Below, one piece after another: positions 6,808 to 14,840 of a DNA stretch of 64,000 nucleotides. The translations under genes and the position numbers were made by a program. Source of the DNA: Paenibacillus wynnii (GTDB lineage: Bacteria; Bacillota; Bacilli; Paenibacillales; Paenibacillaceae); NCBI RefSeq assembly GCF_030812855.1, contig NZ_JAUSTK010000029.1, positions 1-64,000 of the forward strand, written 5' to 3'. Every line of letters starts with the position of its first letter. The first letter of the stretch is position 1. Under the pieces are notes generated by a model that ran no database searches, was not told where the DNA came from, and saw only the letters and a list, made by a program, of their open reading frames with translations.

Positions 6808-7977
6808 TTATGAGGTTACTTCCTGAGACATCCCCTCGATCAGTATCTGAGCAACCTCAGGACGTGTAAATTGAGGGGGAGGACAAATACCGTCACGAAG
6901 CAAAGCACGTACCTTAGTACCGGATAGCGCCATGTGATGCTCCTTGGAGTGAGGGCAGGTTTTGTTGGAGGCCATGCTCTCACACTTTTGGCAAAAAAAG
7001 CTGTGCTCGAAGAATAGTGGAGTTATATCCAATTCCTCTGCGGTAAAATTAGCGAATATCTCCTGCGCTTCATAGGTTCCATAATAATCGCCAACACCCG
7101 CATGGTCACGGCCCACTATGAAGTGAGTACAACCGTAGTTTTTACGTACCATAGCATGGAATACAGCTTCCCTTGGACCAGCGTAGCGCATTGCCGCCGG
7201 AAAAACACCAAGGAATGTACGATCCTCCGGGTAATAATTTTCTAGGAGGGCAAGATAGCTTTTCATACGGACATTCGCAGGTACATCATCCGATTTCGTC
7301 TCACCTACTAAAGGATTGAGGAATAGAGCATCTACAATCTCCATAGCGCACTTTTGGATGTACTCATGAGCACGATGGACCGGGTTACGTGTCTGGAAGC
7401 CTACAACGCTTCTCCAGCCCTTCTCAGCAAAGATATGACGTGTATCCGCCGGATCAAAATAAAACTCCCCAAACTTCTCTGGCTGCGGACGATTAAGAAC
7501 TGTTATTGGACCTCCAACATAGGTGTTAGGTCTAGCCAACAGCTTGCTTACTCCGGGATGTTCAGGGTCAGTGGTTTTAAAGACATTCTGCGCCTCGATG
7601 CTTTGATCGACACTATAAATGCTCTCAACATCGAGTAATCCGTAAACAACACCATCTTCTTCGCCAATCAGTGACACTTTATCTCCAATAGAAAGACTTG
7701 AGGCAACTTCATTCGTTACAGCTAATGTAATCGGGATACTCCAAACCGTTCCATCAGCTAATCTCATGCTTTTAACCACAGAGTGGTAGTCATCCTCATT
7801 TAAAAAACCGGTAAGCGGAGAGAAGGCCCCCACACCAATAAGATCTAAATCAGATAAAGTCCATGTATTAAGTGCAATAGATTTGTAGTTGGCGGATTCT
7901 TGAAGCAGCTGTTGACGCTCCTCTCCCTTTACTACACGCTGTACAAGTGTTCCTCCATGAGGAAGTATTGACGTCAT
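6808..7977 (-). CDS. sat: Sulfate adenylyltransferase (ATP sulfurylase)
   Basis: This 389-aa enzyme makes adenosine 5'-phosphosulfate (APS) from ATP and sulfate, the first step of assimilatory sulfate reduction in the cytoplasm. The nucleotide-binding motif QTRNPVHRAH is at residues 195-204, MRYAGPREA near 264 and GRDHAGVGDYYG near 289. A C-terminal Cys/His group (FFCQKCESM...CPHSKEHH) near 325-345 suggests a structural zinc, as in other Firmicute enzymes. The length is normal for the single-domain type without a kinase domain. It lies 40 nt downstream of cysH and is surely co-transcribed. There is no APS kinase beside it. Confidence 0.94.
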   Translation of the reverse strand: MTSILPHGGTLVQRVVKGEERQQLLQESANYKSIALNTWTLSDLDLIGVGAFSPLTGFLNEDDYHSVVKSMRLADGTVWSIPITLAVTNEVASSLSIGDKVSLIGEEDGVVYGLLDVESIYSVDQSIEAQNVFKTTDPEHPGVSKLLARPNTYVGGPITVLNRPQPEKFGEFYFDPADTRHIFAEKGWRSVVGFQTRNPVHRAHEYIQKCAMEIVDALFLNPLVGETKSDDVPANVRMKSYLALLENYYPEDRTFLGVFPAAMRYAGPREAVFHAMVRKNYGCTHFIVGRDHAGVGDYYGTYEAQEIFANFTAEELDITPLFFEHSFFCQKCESMASNKTCPHSKEHHMALSGTKVRALLRDGICPPPQFTRPEVAQILIEGMSQEVTS

Positions 7978-8017
7978 TTCGATTCTCCTCTACATTGATG
8001 TCACGGCAAAGTATGCC

Positions 8018-8710
8018 TTATTTGTGGAGTCCACACTCCGTCTTCTCTGATCCTGACCATCTTCCTGCACGCGGATCTTCTCCTGGCATAACTGCACGTG
8101 TACACTGCTCGCAGCCGATACTCGGGAAATTACGATCATGCAGAGGGTTATAAATTACATCATTCTCTCGGATATACTCCCATACATCTTCTGTTGTCCA
8201 ATGGGCAATAGGATTAAATTTAACCAAACCAAATTTGTAGTCGTACTCTACCTTTTTAGAATTGGCACGGGTTGGAGCTTGATCACGACGGATTCCTGTA
8301 ATCCATGCATCATATTGAGAAAGGATACGGGTTAAAGGTTCTACCTTACGGATGGCACAGCATTGGTTCGGATCTGTGTTCCATAGTGCTTCCCCATAGG
8401 CTTGTACTTGTTCCTCCGGGGTGATTTTTGGTGAGACCCGAACAAACTCCAAATCGTATTTCTCTGCCATTAAGTCTCTGGTTTCATAAGTTTCTTTAAA
8501 GTGAAAATCCGTATCCAAGTAGAAAACATCGGTAGACGGGCTAATTTTGTGTAGCATATCGACCAGAACTACATCTTCAGCACCGAAGCTGCAGGCAAAT
8601 GTTATATTAGGGAAAGTATCAACAGCCCAGCGGATTATCTCTTCCGGGGAGGCATTCTCCAGCTCTTCGGCCTTCACTTTGATTAAAGCCTCTTTCTCCA
8701 ACAAATTCAT
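8018..8710 (-). CDS. cysH: Phosphoadenylyl/adenylyl-sulfate reductase CysH
   Basis: This 230-aa thioredoxin-dependent reductase turns APS (or PAPS) into sulfite and AMP or PAP. The nucleotide site FACSFGAEDVV is near residue 38. The Cys pairs CC (117-118) and CxxC (200-203) are those that bind [4Fe-4S] in APS-using enzymes, and the catalytic ECGLHK tail ends the protein (Cys226). With the cluster ligands present and no APS kinase in the window, APS is the likely substrate (inference). Two ATGs are adjacent; the one at 8710 has the better 7-nt spacing from GGAGG. It is the first gene of the cysH-sat operon, with its own promoter. Confidence 0.92.
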   Translation of the reverse strand: MNLLEKEALIKVKAEELENASPEEIIRWAVDTFPNITFACSFGAEDVVLVDMLHKISPSTDVFYLDTDFHFKETYETRDLMAEKYDLEFVRVSPKITPEEQVQAYGEALWNTDPNQCCAIRKVEPLTRILSQYDAWITGIRRDQAPTRANSKKVEYDYKFGLVKFNPIAHWTTEDVWEYIRENDVIYNPLHDRNFPSIGCEQCTRAVMPGEDPRAGRWSGSEKTECGLHK

Positions 8711-8739
8711 CATCGTTCCTCCATCCATGATTGTGTTTC

Positions 8740-8768
8740 TTTAATTCCAACTAATTTTATATGAATTA
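8740..8768 (-). promoter_or_regulatory. Candidate CymR-type operator at the cysH promoter
   Basis: On the minus strand the segment starts TAATTC and ends GTTGGAATTAAA, with an A/T-rich middle. This resembles, from memory, the CymR motif of Bacillales (TAAWnC...GGAATTnnA), possibly one base longer in the middle. It starts about 7 bp after the -10, where a repressor would block transcription. Confidence 0.4.
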
Positions 8769-8774
8769 ATATTT

Positions 8775-8803
8775 AGTATATAGTTTTCGCGGAGGATGGT
8801 CAA
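8775..8803 (-). promoter_or_regulatory. SigA promoter of cysH-sat
   Basis: TTGACC (8803-8798), 17 bp, TATACT (8780-8775). A close match to consensus, about 65 nt upstream of the cysH start. Confidence 0.8.
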
Positions 8804-8835
8804 TGGGATTAATGCTTTGTTAACCCTTACAAAAT

Positions 8836-8865
8836 AAAAAAACCTCTCCATTATGGAGAGGTTTT
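8836..8865. terminator. Terminator between rpsI and cysH
   Basis: AACCTCTCC-ataat-GGAGAGGTT followed by a T-run (minus strand), nearly symmetrical. It stands just upstream of the cysH promoter and is the second of two terminators after rpsI. No gene is seen in the 300 bp between cysH and rpsI. Confidence 0.85.
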
Positions 8866-8956
8866 ACTGGAACCATTATAATTATTGAACGTTTGGTAAT
8901 GATAACGACTTATCTGAATTTTGAAAATCGATTTGAATTTGATAGAAAATAATAAA

Positions 8957-8983
8957 AGCCCCCGACCGCGAGGGCCAGAGGCT
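8957..8983 (-). terminator. First terminator after rpsI
   Basis: An 11-bp GC-rich stem beginning AGCC and ending GGCT, loop CTCGC, followed by TTTTATTATTTT. It starts about 25 nt after the rpsI stop. Confidence 0.8.
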
Positions 8984-9008
8984 TGAATTCCTTGAAATAC
9001 AAGGGATA

Positions 9009-9401
9009 TTAACGTTTCGAGAACTGAGGAGCACGACGTGCTGCTTTCAGACCGTATTTCTTACGTTCCTTCATACGTGGGTCACGAGTCAGGAATCCTG
9101 CTTTTTTAAGTGATGGACGGAAGTCCGGATCAGCTTTCAAAAGTGCACGGGAGATACCATGACGGATTGCTCCGGCTTGGCCAGATATTCCGCCGCCATG
9201 AGCGATAACCAGAACATCATAATTTCCCAGTGTTTCAGTCAGTGTCAAAGGTTGTTTGACGATCATCTTCAGTGTTTCCACACCGAAATATTCGTCCATC
9301 TCACGTTTGTTAATGACAATGCGTCCTTCACCCGGTACGAGGCGAACACGTGCTACCGAATGTTTACGACGACCTGTCCCATAGTATTGTACTTGTGCCA
9401 T
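9009..9401 (-). CDS. rpsI: 30S ribosomal protein S9
   Basis: 130 aa, normal length. Small-subunit protein whose basic tail reaches the P-site tRNA; the conserved C-terminus RRAPQFSKR is present, as is the GTGRRKHSVARV opening. The start MAQVQYYG at 9401 follows GGAGG; an upstream in-frame extension to 9482 overlaps rplM and is not used. It is the second gene of the rplM-rpsI pair, 19 nt after rplM. Confidence 0.97.
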   Translation of the reverse strand: MAQVQYYGTGRRKHSVARVRLVPGEGRIVINKREMDEYFGVETLKMIVKQPLTLTETLGNYDVLVIAHGGGISGQAGAIRHGISRALLKADPDFRPSLKKAGFLTRDPRMKERKKYGLKAARRAPQFSKR

Positions 9402-9420
9402 GAAACTGTCCTCCCTTATC

Positions 9421-9858
9421 TTATCCGCGAAGTTCGTAAACTTCTGGTTTTTGTGCTGCGTGTGGATGCTCAGCGCCTGCATAGACTTTCAATCTCAGCT
9501 TCATATGGTCGCCTTGACGAGTCTTAGGTATCATACCGTGAACGGCGAATTCAATCATCCGCTCAGGTTTAGTTTTGATCAAATCTTCAGCAACAGTGAC
9601 TTTCAAGCCACCTGGGTGCATCGAGTGACGGTAGTATTTCTTGTTTTGCATTTTCTTGCCTGTCAAGTGAATCTTCTCAGCGTTGATAACAATAACGAAA
9701 TCTCCTGTATCAACATGTGGAGTGAATTGCGGTTTGTGTTTGCCACGGATCAAAGCAGCGGCTTCACTGGCCAAACGACCAAGAGTTTTGCCTTCGGCGT
9801 CGATGATGTGCCAATTGCGCGCAACTTCGTTCGGCTTCGCCATATAGGTGGTACGCAT
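9421..9858 (-). CDS. rplM: 50S ribosomal protein L13
   Basis: 145 aa, normal length. Early-assembly large-subunit protein. The hallmark WHIIDAEGKTLGRLAS opening and the HSMHPGGLK and MIPKTRQG motifs are visible. The ATG at 9858 follows AGGAGG; MAKPNEVARNW five codons later is a possible alternative. It has its own promoter and an L13-type leader and is co-transcribed with rpsI. Confidence 0.97.
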   Translation of the reverse strand: MRTTYMAKPNEVARNWHIIDAEGKTLGRLASEAAALIRGKHKPQFTPHVDTGDFVIVINAEKIHLTGKKMQNKKYYRHSMHPGGLKVTVAEDLIKTKPERMIEFAVHGMIPKTRQGDHMKLRLKVYAGAEHPHAAQKPEVYELRG

Positions 9859-10000
9859 GAATGTTTCCTCCTTGTTCTCGTACGAAAATCAGCTGTTTCG
9901 TATATCTTGTTTCTCATTGAATTACGATTATGTGAGTTAGGTAAAGCATTTGTTGGTGTAATCTCGATCGGGGCTGTGGGATAGCCATCAAGAAAACACA
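9859..10000 (-). ncRNA. 5' leader of rplM-rpsI (L13 leader candidate)
   Basis: About 140 nt between the rplM promoter and start. A hairpin TACGAA...TTCGTA lies about 20 nt before the ribosome-binding site. Firmicute rplM transcripts carry a known structured leader (L13_leader) thought to mediate autoregulation; position and hairpin fit, but a covariance-model match was not run. Confidence 0.5.
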
Positions 10001-10006
10001 ACTTTT

Positions 10007-10035
10007 ATATTACAGCATAAACATACCAAGTGCAA
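10007..10035 (-). promoter_or_regulatory. SigA promoter of rplM-rpsI
   Basis: TTGCAC (10035-10030), 17 bp, TAATAT (10012-10007). It lies downstream of the truA stop, so rplM-rpsI can be transcribed independently of truA. Confidence 0.7.
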
Positions 10036-10091
10036 GCATATTTTCATATAATTCTGTGCTTTTTTAAAATAAAAAAACAACAGTGACAAAC

Positions 10092-10871
10092 TCACTTTTC
10101 AGTCTCACCATACTCGACATTCCAAAGTGCCAGACCTTTTGCAACAGCTGTCGGACCAGCTGCGGACCGATCGCATGCTGCTAAAATATGAGCAACCTCA
10201 TCAGCCTGACATTTGCCTTCTCCAACGTTGATCAGAGTCCCCATTATTATGCGAACCATGTGTTGAAGAAACCCACTCCCTGTAATATAAGTATGAATAA
10301 CCCCTTGATCCGAGGATCCCGGTCGGCACATACTGCGGTCTACTTCCATATGAGCCTCAAAGATTGTTCTGACGTGCGAAGTCTTTGTGGACCTACGGGA
10401 AGCAAACGACGTAAAGTCATGTGTACCTATAACATGAGCCAATCCTTGCTCCATGGCTGGTATATTTAAAGCTACTGGATGATGATACTGCCAGCGCCGC
10501 TGAAAAGGATCAGGGAACCGATTACCGTTAATCAGATAGCGGTAAGTCTTACGTTTCGCCCCCCTGCGGGAGTGAAAGGAAAGCGGAACCTCACAAGCTT
10601 CTGTAACCACGATATCTTGCGGCAGCCTGGTATTCAGCGCTAGACACCAACGTTCTATAGGTATACGTGATGAAGTCAGGAAATTAAACGGCTGTCCGTA
10701 AGCATGTACACCTGCGTCTGTCCGGCCTGAAGCTGTAATCTTAAGGCCTTCACCCGTCAGATGATGTATTGCCTTCTCCAACTGATCCTGAATCGTATTG
10801 CCCTTAGGTTGAGTCTGAAAGCCATCATAATGGGTTCCGTCATAATTGACCTTCATGAATAGATTGCGCAT
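10092..10871 (-). CDS. truA: tRNA pseudouridine(38-40) synthase TruA
   Basis: 259 aa. Isomerises uridine to pseudouridine at positions 38-40 of tRNA anticodon arms. The catalytic Asp lies in SGRTDAGVHA near residue 53, and the RTYRYLING and SGFLQHMVRIIMG motifs follow. The ATG at 10871 is 6 nt after GGAG. In B. subtilis truA follows the ecfA-ecfA-ecfT transporter genes; here it directly follows rplQ with a 188-nt gap. Its stop codon sits in a small GTGA/TCAC hairpin followed by a T-run that may be its terminator. Confidence 0.95.
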   Translation of the reverse strand: MRNLFMKVNYDGTHYDGFQTQPKGNTIQDQLEKAIHHLTGEGLKITASGRTDAGVHAYGQPFNFLTSSRIPIERWCLALNTRLPQDIVVTEACEVPLSFHSRRGAKRKTYRYLINGNRFPDPFQRRWQYHHPVALNIPAMEQGLAHVIGTHDFTSFASRRSTKTSHVRTIFEAHMEVDRSMCRPGSSDQGVIHTYITGSGFLQHMVRIIMGTLINVGEGKCQADEVAHILAACDRSAAGPTAVAKGLALWNVEYGETEK

Positions 10872-10890
10872 AGCGTTCTCCTTCTCTTTT

Positions 10891-10921
10891 CAAAAAAAAG
10901 AAGCCCCGGCGGGAGCTCCTT
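10891..10921 (-). terminator. Terminator after rplQ
   Basis: Stem AAGGAGCTCC / GGGGCTTCTT (10 bp with G-U pairs), loop CGCC, then eight T residues. It ends about 20 nt before the truA start, so truA is expressed by read-through or from a promoter not recognised here. The 188-nt gap holds no gene; another hairpin CCATTTTC-tta-GGAAAATGG lies near 11010-11030. Confidence 0.8.
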
Positions 10922-11059
10922 CCATTGATCCAAGGTGATCTCCGCGTTTTACTGCACAACAGGCTAACGCCCAAGCAGTACAGTAATTCTGATCTTCCCC
11001 CACTCCATTTTCCTAAGAAAATGGATGTCAGGGGTACAATCGGAAATCATAACTTGTTA

Positions 11060-11425
11060 CTACGCACGGTCTACTAGTTCAAGATAAACCATAGGCGCAG
11101 CGTCACCACGACGAGGTCCGAGTTTCAGGATACGAGTGTATCCACCTGGACGCTCTGTGTAGCGAGGAGCAATTTCAGCGAACAATTTTTGAATTGCATC
11201 TTGTTCACCGTCAACAGTCTCGCGACGAACAAAAGCTGCAACTTGACGACGAGCATGAAGATCGCCCTTTTTCGCCTTAGTGATTAGTTTCTCAGCGATG
11301 GAACGTACTTCCTTCGCCTTGGCTTCCGTGGTTTGGATACGCTCGTATAAGAACAGGTCCGTTACCAAGTCGCGAAATAACGCTTTACGCGCACTGGAAT
11401 CACGGCCCAACTTTTGGTATGCCAT
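11060..11425 (-). CDS. rplQ: 50S ribosomal protein L17
   Basis: 121 aa, normal. Large-subunit protein near the exit tunnel. The typical MAYQKLGRDSSARKALFRDL opening and GGYTRILKLGPRRGDAAPM near the end are present. GGAGG precedes the ATG at 11425. Last gene of the alpha block, 33 nt after rpoA, followed by a strong terminator. Confidence 0.97.
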   Translation of the reverse strand: MAYQKLGRDSSARKALFRDLVTDLFLYERIQTTEAKAKEVRSIAEKLITKAKKGDLHARRQVAAFVRRETVDGEQDAIQKLFAEIAPRYTERPGGYTRILKLGPRRGDAAPMVYLELVDRA

Positions 11426-11458
11426 GTTAATTCCCTCCTTTACTCTAGCAATCTTGTG

Positions 11459-12403
11459 CTATTCTTCAGTCCGAAGTCCTAAACCGAGTTCCTCAAGCTT
11501 CTCTTGTACTTCTTCCAAAGATTTGCGGCCCAAGTTACGGACTTTCATCATATCTTCTTCAGTTTTAGTGGTCAGCTCTTGCACGGTATTAATACCAGCA
11601 CGTTTGAGGCAGTTGTACGAACGAACAGAAAGATCAAGCTCTTCGATTGTCATCTCAAGCACTTTTTCTTTTTTGTCTTCTTCTTTTTCAACCATAATTT
11701 CGGCGTCTTTCGCTTCATCCGTAAGACCTACGAATAATACGAGGTGCTCGTTCAAAATTTTGGCTCCGAGGCTTACAGCCTCTTCCGGTCTGATACTGCC
11801 ATCTGTCCATACTTCCAACGTTAATTTGTCATAGTTAGTTACTTGACCAACACGAGTGTTGTCTATGCCATAGTTAACGCGTGAAATAGGAGTGTAGATA
11901 GAGTCAACTGGAATAACACCAATAGGCTGGTCATCACGCTTGTTACGGTCCGCTTGGACGTAACCGCGACCGCGGCCTGCAAAAATACGCATGTGAAGTC
12001 TCGCGCCAGGTCCCAGCGTTGCAATGTGAAGATCCGGGTTCAGGATCTCGACGTCGCTGTCCGCACGGATATCACCGGCGGTAACGACGCCTTCCCCTTC
12101 AGCATCAATCTCAAACACTTTTTCTTCGTCTGAGTGAATCTTTAAAGACAAAGCTTTCAGGTTCAAGATGATTTCTGTCACATCTTCCATTACGCCAGGA
12201 ACGGTCGAGAACTCATGCAGAACGCCGTCAATTTGGACCGAAGTCACTGCGGCTCCTGGAAGGGAGGACAGCAGTATCCGGCGAAGCGAGTTCCCCAGAG
12301 TTGTGCCATATCCACGTTCCAACGGTTCAACTACGAATTTCCCATAGGTTCCTTCATCATTCGCTTCTACGGTCTCAATCTTCGGCTTTTCGATTTCTAT
12401 CAC
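11459..12403 (-). CDS. rpoA: DNA-directed RNA polymerase subunit alpha
   Basis: 314 aa. The N-terminal domain dimerises to scaffold the core enzyme (ERGYGTTLGNSLRRILLSSLPG near 30-50); the C-terminal domain (about 245-314, ELDLSVRSYNCLKRAGINTV and GRKSLEEV) contacts UP elements and activators. The start codon is GTG at 12403, 7 nt after GGAGGGG. The 132-nt gap to rpsK has no clear promoter or terminator, so it is probably read through from the upstream ribosomal genes. Confidence 0.98.
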   Translation of the reverse strand: MIEIEKPKIETVEANDEGTYGKFVVEPLERGYGTTLGNSLRRILLSSLPGAAVTSVQIDGVLHEFSTVPGVMEDVTEIILNLKALSLKIHSDEEKVFEIDAEGEGVVTAGDIRADSDVEILNPDLHIATLGPGARLHMRIFAGRGRGYVQADRNKRDDQPIGVIPVDSIYTPISRVNYGIDNTRVGQVTNYDKLTLEVWTDGSIRPEEAVSLGAKILNEHLVLFVGLTDEAKDAEIMVEKEEDKKEKVLEMTIEELDLSVRSYNCLKRAGINTVQELTTKTEEDMMKVRNLGRKSLEEVQEKLEELGLGLRTEE

Positions 12404-12536
12404 GAGTGTACCCCTCCTTCAAACGTCGCTCCTATATGAAACTGTCACCCCATCAGGTGGATCATGTAGTATGCCTAAACACCCATTATTAGCAGTTAGT
12501 GCCGGATTTATACCACACATCTCATTGCTGACTTAA

Positions 12537-12932
12537 CTATACGCGGCGACGTTTCGGTGGACGGCAACCATTATGAGGAACCGGAGTAACGTCTTTGATA
12601 AGGTTAACTTCGAGGCCTGCGGCTTGAAGTGAACGGATGGCTGCCTCGCGGCCCGCGCCCGGTCCTTTAACCATAACTTCAACGGATTTCATGCCGTGTT
12701 CCATAGCTGCTTTAGCTGCTGATTCAGCTGCCATTTGCGCTGCAAATGGAGTGGACTTACGGGAACCTTTAAATCCTTGGCCGCCGGAGCTAGCCCAGGA
12801 AATTGCATTTCCGTGAGGATCCGTGATGGTAACGATGGTATTGTTGAACGTGGAACGAATATGTGCCACGCCGGATTCGATATTTTTACGGTCGCGACGT
12901 TTTGTACGTACGACTTTTTTCGGTTTAGCCAT
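12537..12932 (-). CDS. rpsK: 30S ribosomal protein S11
   Basis: 131 aa. Small-subunit platform protein that contacts S7 and the Shine-Dalgarno helix. The conserved AHIRSTFNNTIVTITD opening and the VTPVPHNGCRPPKRRRV end are intact. The ATG at 12932 follows GGGGGG, 19 nt after rpsM, in the infA-rpmJ-rpsM-rpsK-rpoA-rplQ order usual for Firmicutes. Confidence 0.97.
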   Translation of the reverse strand: MAKPKKVVRTKRRDRKNIESGVAHIRSTFNNTIVTITDPHGNAISWASSGGQGFKGSRKSTPFAAQMAAESAAKAAMEHGMKSVEVMVKGPGAGREAAIRSLQAAGLEVNLIKDVTPVPHNGCRPPKRRRV

Positions 12933-12951
12933 TGTCTCTTATCCCCCCCTA

Positions 12952-13320
12952 TTATTTTTTCTTGTTAGCTACCGTACGACGCGGGCCCTTACGGGTACGG
13001 GCATTCGTTTTGGTACGTTGACCGCGAACAGGTAATCCACGACGGTGACGAACACCGCGGTAGCAACCGATCTCGATAAGACGTTTAATATTCAAGGAAA
13101 TTTCACGACGCAAGTCGCCTTCTACCTTAGCTGTTTTGTCGATCGTTTCACGCAGTTTGCTGACTTCATCTTCCGTCAAATCACGGACACGTGTATTAGC
13201 GTCAATGCCTGTTTCGTTAAGAATTTTCTGGGAAGTCGTTTTACCGATTCCGAAAATATAAGTCAAGGCGATCTCAACGCGTTTGTCACGTGGTAAGTCC
13301 ACTCCAGCTATACGAGCCAT
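12952..13320 (-). CDS. rpsM: 30S ribosomal protein S13
   Basis: 122 aa. Head protein that forms the B1a/b intersubunit bridge and touches P-site tRNA. MARIAGVDLPRDKRVEIALT and the basic tail RTNARTRKGPRRTVANKKK are typical. GGGGGTG lies 9 nt before the ATG at 13320. It follows rpmJ by 19 nt. Confidence 0.97.
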   Translation of the reverse strand: MARIAGVDLPRDKRVEIALTYIFGIGKTTSQKILNETGIDANTRVRDLTEDEVSKLRETIDKTAKVEGDLRREISLNIKRLIEIGCYRGVRHRRGLPVRGQRTKTNARTRKGPRRTVANKKK

Positions 13321-13339
13321 TTTACGCTACACCCCCTTC

Positions 13340-13453
13340 TTATCCTTGTTTTTGTTTATGTTTCGGATTTTCGCAAATCACCATAACAGTCCCTTTGCGG
13401 CGAATTACTTTACATTTCTCGCAAATGGGCTTTACAGAAGGTCTTACCTTCAT
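13340..13453 (-). CDS. rpmJ: 50S ribosomal protein L36 (zinc type)
   Basis: A 37-aa protein, read directly from the DNA because it is very short: it opens MKVRPSVKPICEKC and ends ENPKHKQKQG. The ligands CEKC, a later Cys in VICEN and His in PKHK form the zinc ribbon of the C+ type. The ATG at 13453 follows a TAGGAGG box. It sits between infA and rpsM as in other Firmicutes. Confidence 0.95.
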   Translation of the reverse strand: MKVRPSVKPICEKCKVIRRKGTVMVICENPKHKQKQG

Positions 13454-13546
13454 GTTAATTACCTCCTATAAGTTTTACGTAAGTAAAACTGGGTTCGAAA
13501 GCCTATGCTTAGTTTGTGAAGCAAAACTTTCTTTAGTACTTCCCAT

Positions 13547-13762
13547 CTATTTACGGTAAGTTATACGTCCTTTTGATAAATCATAAGGCGATAACTGTAC
13601 GACTACTTTGTCTCCAGTCAAAATACGGATAAAGTGCATCCGGAGCTTGCCGGATACATGGGCAAGAATTTGATGACCATTCTCCAATTCAACTTTAAAG
13701 GTTGCATTTGGCAACGGTTCAAGAACGGTTCCTTCTACCTCAATAACGTCTTCTTTAGCCAC
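13547..13762 (-). CDS. infA: Translation initiation factor IF-1
   Basis: 71 aa, an OB-fold S1-type domain protein that binds the ribosomal A site during initiation. MAKEDVIEVEGTVLEPLPNA and the SPYDLSKGRITYR end are diagnostic. The start is GTG at 13762; its AAGGAG box lies inside the last codons of the upstream KOW gene and only two bases separate stop and start, so the two are probably translationally coupled. Confidence 0.97.
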   Translation of the reverse strand: MAKEDVIEVEGTVLEPLPNATFKVELENGHQILAHVSGKLRMHFIRILTGDKVVVQLSPYDLSKGRITYRK

Positions 13763-13764
13763 AA

Positions 13765-14073
13765 TTAGTCTCCTTTCTCATTAGCGCTTTTATCGGTGGA
13801 TTTCAAAAACTTCGTAACTGCAAAACGCAGCTTTCCGTTCGTAACCCGTCCGCTTTCGTTCAAACTGTTCACAACCTCACTGCTGACGATAGGTAAAGGC
13901 TCCAGATGAAGAATACTCTTCTTCTTAGGCACGTCAAACTTACGTTTGTCCCCGTCCGCAATATACACAAACCTGCTGTCTACTACATTGATAACAACGG
14001 CAACCTCTCCAGCATCTTTGCCTTTAAGGATTCTCACCAATTGACCAACCTGCGGGCTGCTCTGAGCATTCAA
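13765..14073 (-). CDS. KOW-domain RNA-binding protein (L14e-like)
   Basis: 102 aa. An N-terminal KOW motif (GQLVRILKGKDAGEVAVVINV, about residues 9-30) resembles eukaryotic/archaeal L14e. A small KOW protein occupies the same place, between map and infA, in B. subtilis (ybzG). The cellular role is not known; RNA or ribosome binding is inferred from the domain. The start appears to be TTG at 14073, with GGTGAT 5 nt upstream. It is tightly packed: 10 nt after map and 2 nt before infA. Confidence 0.82.
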   Translation of the reverse strand: MNAQSSPQVGQLVRILKGKDAGEVAVVINVVDSRFVYIADGDKRKFDVPKKKSILHLEPLPIVSSEVVNSLNESGRVTNGKLRFAVTKFLKSTDKSANEKGD

Positions 14074-14083
14074 CTAAGATCAC

Positions 14084-14836
14084 CTACGCATTCAGTTTCG
14101 TGAAAATTTCCATGCCGTCCGGAGTTACCGCAACCGTATGCTCAAAGTGAGCGCACAGTGAGCCATCAACCGTAACGACTGTCCAGTTATCTTCCAGCGT
14201 TCTGACATAACGCTTACCTACGTTAACCATGGGCTCAATCGCGAGTACCATACCCGGTTTCAGCCGCGGTCCGCGGTCCGATATGCCATAGTTCGGAATT
14301 TGCGGTTCTTCATGCAGTTCTGCCCCAATGCCATGACCGACATACTCGCGTACAACCGAGAAACCAGCCTCTTCGATGTACGTCTGGATAGCATGGGAGA
14401 TTGTAAACAAGCGCACATCCGGTTTAACTAACGCCAGTCCTGCGTAGAGAGAGCCTTCCGTAACGTCCAGCAATTGCTGAGCCTGTTCCGAAATACTACC
14501 CACTCCGTAGGTCCAAGCGGAATCACCGTGATAACCACGGTATTGCGCACCGATATCCAGCGTTATAATATCGCCTTCGATCAACTTGCGTTTACCCGGA
14601 AATCCATGCACCAATTGTTCGTTGACTGAAGCGCAAATGCTGGCAGGAAAACCGTTGTAGCCTTTGAAAGATGGCACGGCACTTTGACTGCGAATGTATT
14701 GATCGGCGATGCTGTCGAGCTCTCCGGTCGTAATCCCAGGTTCAATAGCCTGTGCGATAAGACGGTGGCTCTCGGCAACAATTCGACCAGCTTCCCTCAT
14801 AAAGGTAAGTTCCTGTTCGGATTTACAAATGATCAT
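14084..14836 (-). CDS. map: Methionine aminopeptidase, type I
   Basis: 250 aa. Removes N-terminal Met from nascent proteins. The five metal ligands can be located: Asp in LDIGAQYRGYHGDSAW (two Asp near 96-107), His in YVGHGIGAELHE near 170, and the two Glu in LAIEPMVN near 202 and HFEHTVAVT near 233. The start ATG at 14836 follows the adk stop by 4 nt with only a weak box (GGGGT), so translation is probably coupled to adk, as in the secY-adk-map order of other Firmicutes. Confidence 0.96.
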   Translation of the reverse strand: MIICKSEQELTFMREAGRIVAESHRLIAQAIEPGITTGELDSIADQYIRSQSAVPSFKGYNGFPASICASVNEQLVHGFPGKRKLIEGDIITLDIGAQYRGYHGDSAWTYGVGSISEQAQQLLDVTEGSLYAGLALVKPDVRLFTISHAIQTYIEEAGFSVVREYVGHGIGAELHEEPQIPNYGISDRGPRLKPGMVLAIEPMVNVGKRYVRTLEDNWTVVTVDGSLCAHFEHTVAVTPDGMEIFTKLNA

Positions 14837-14840
14837 TACA

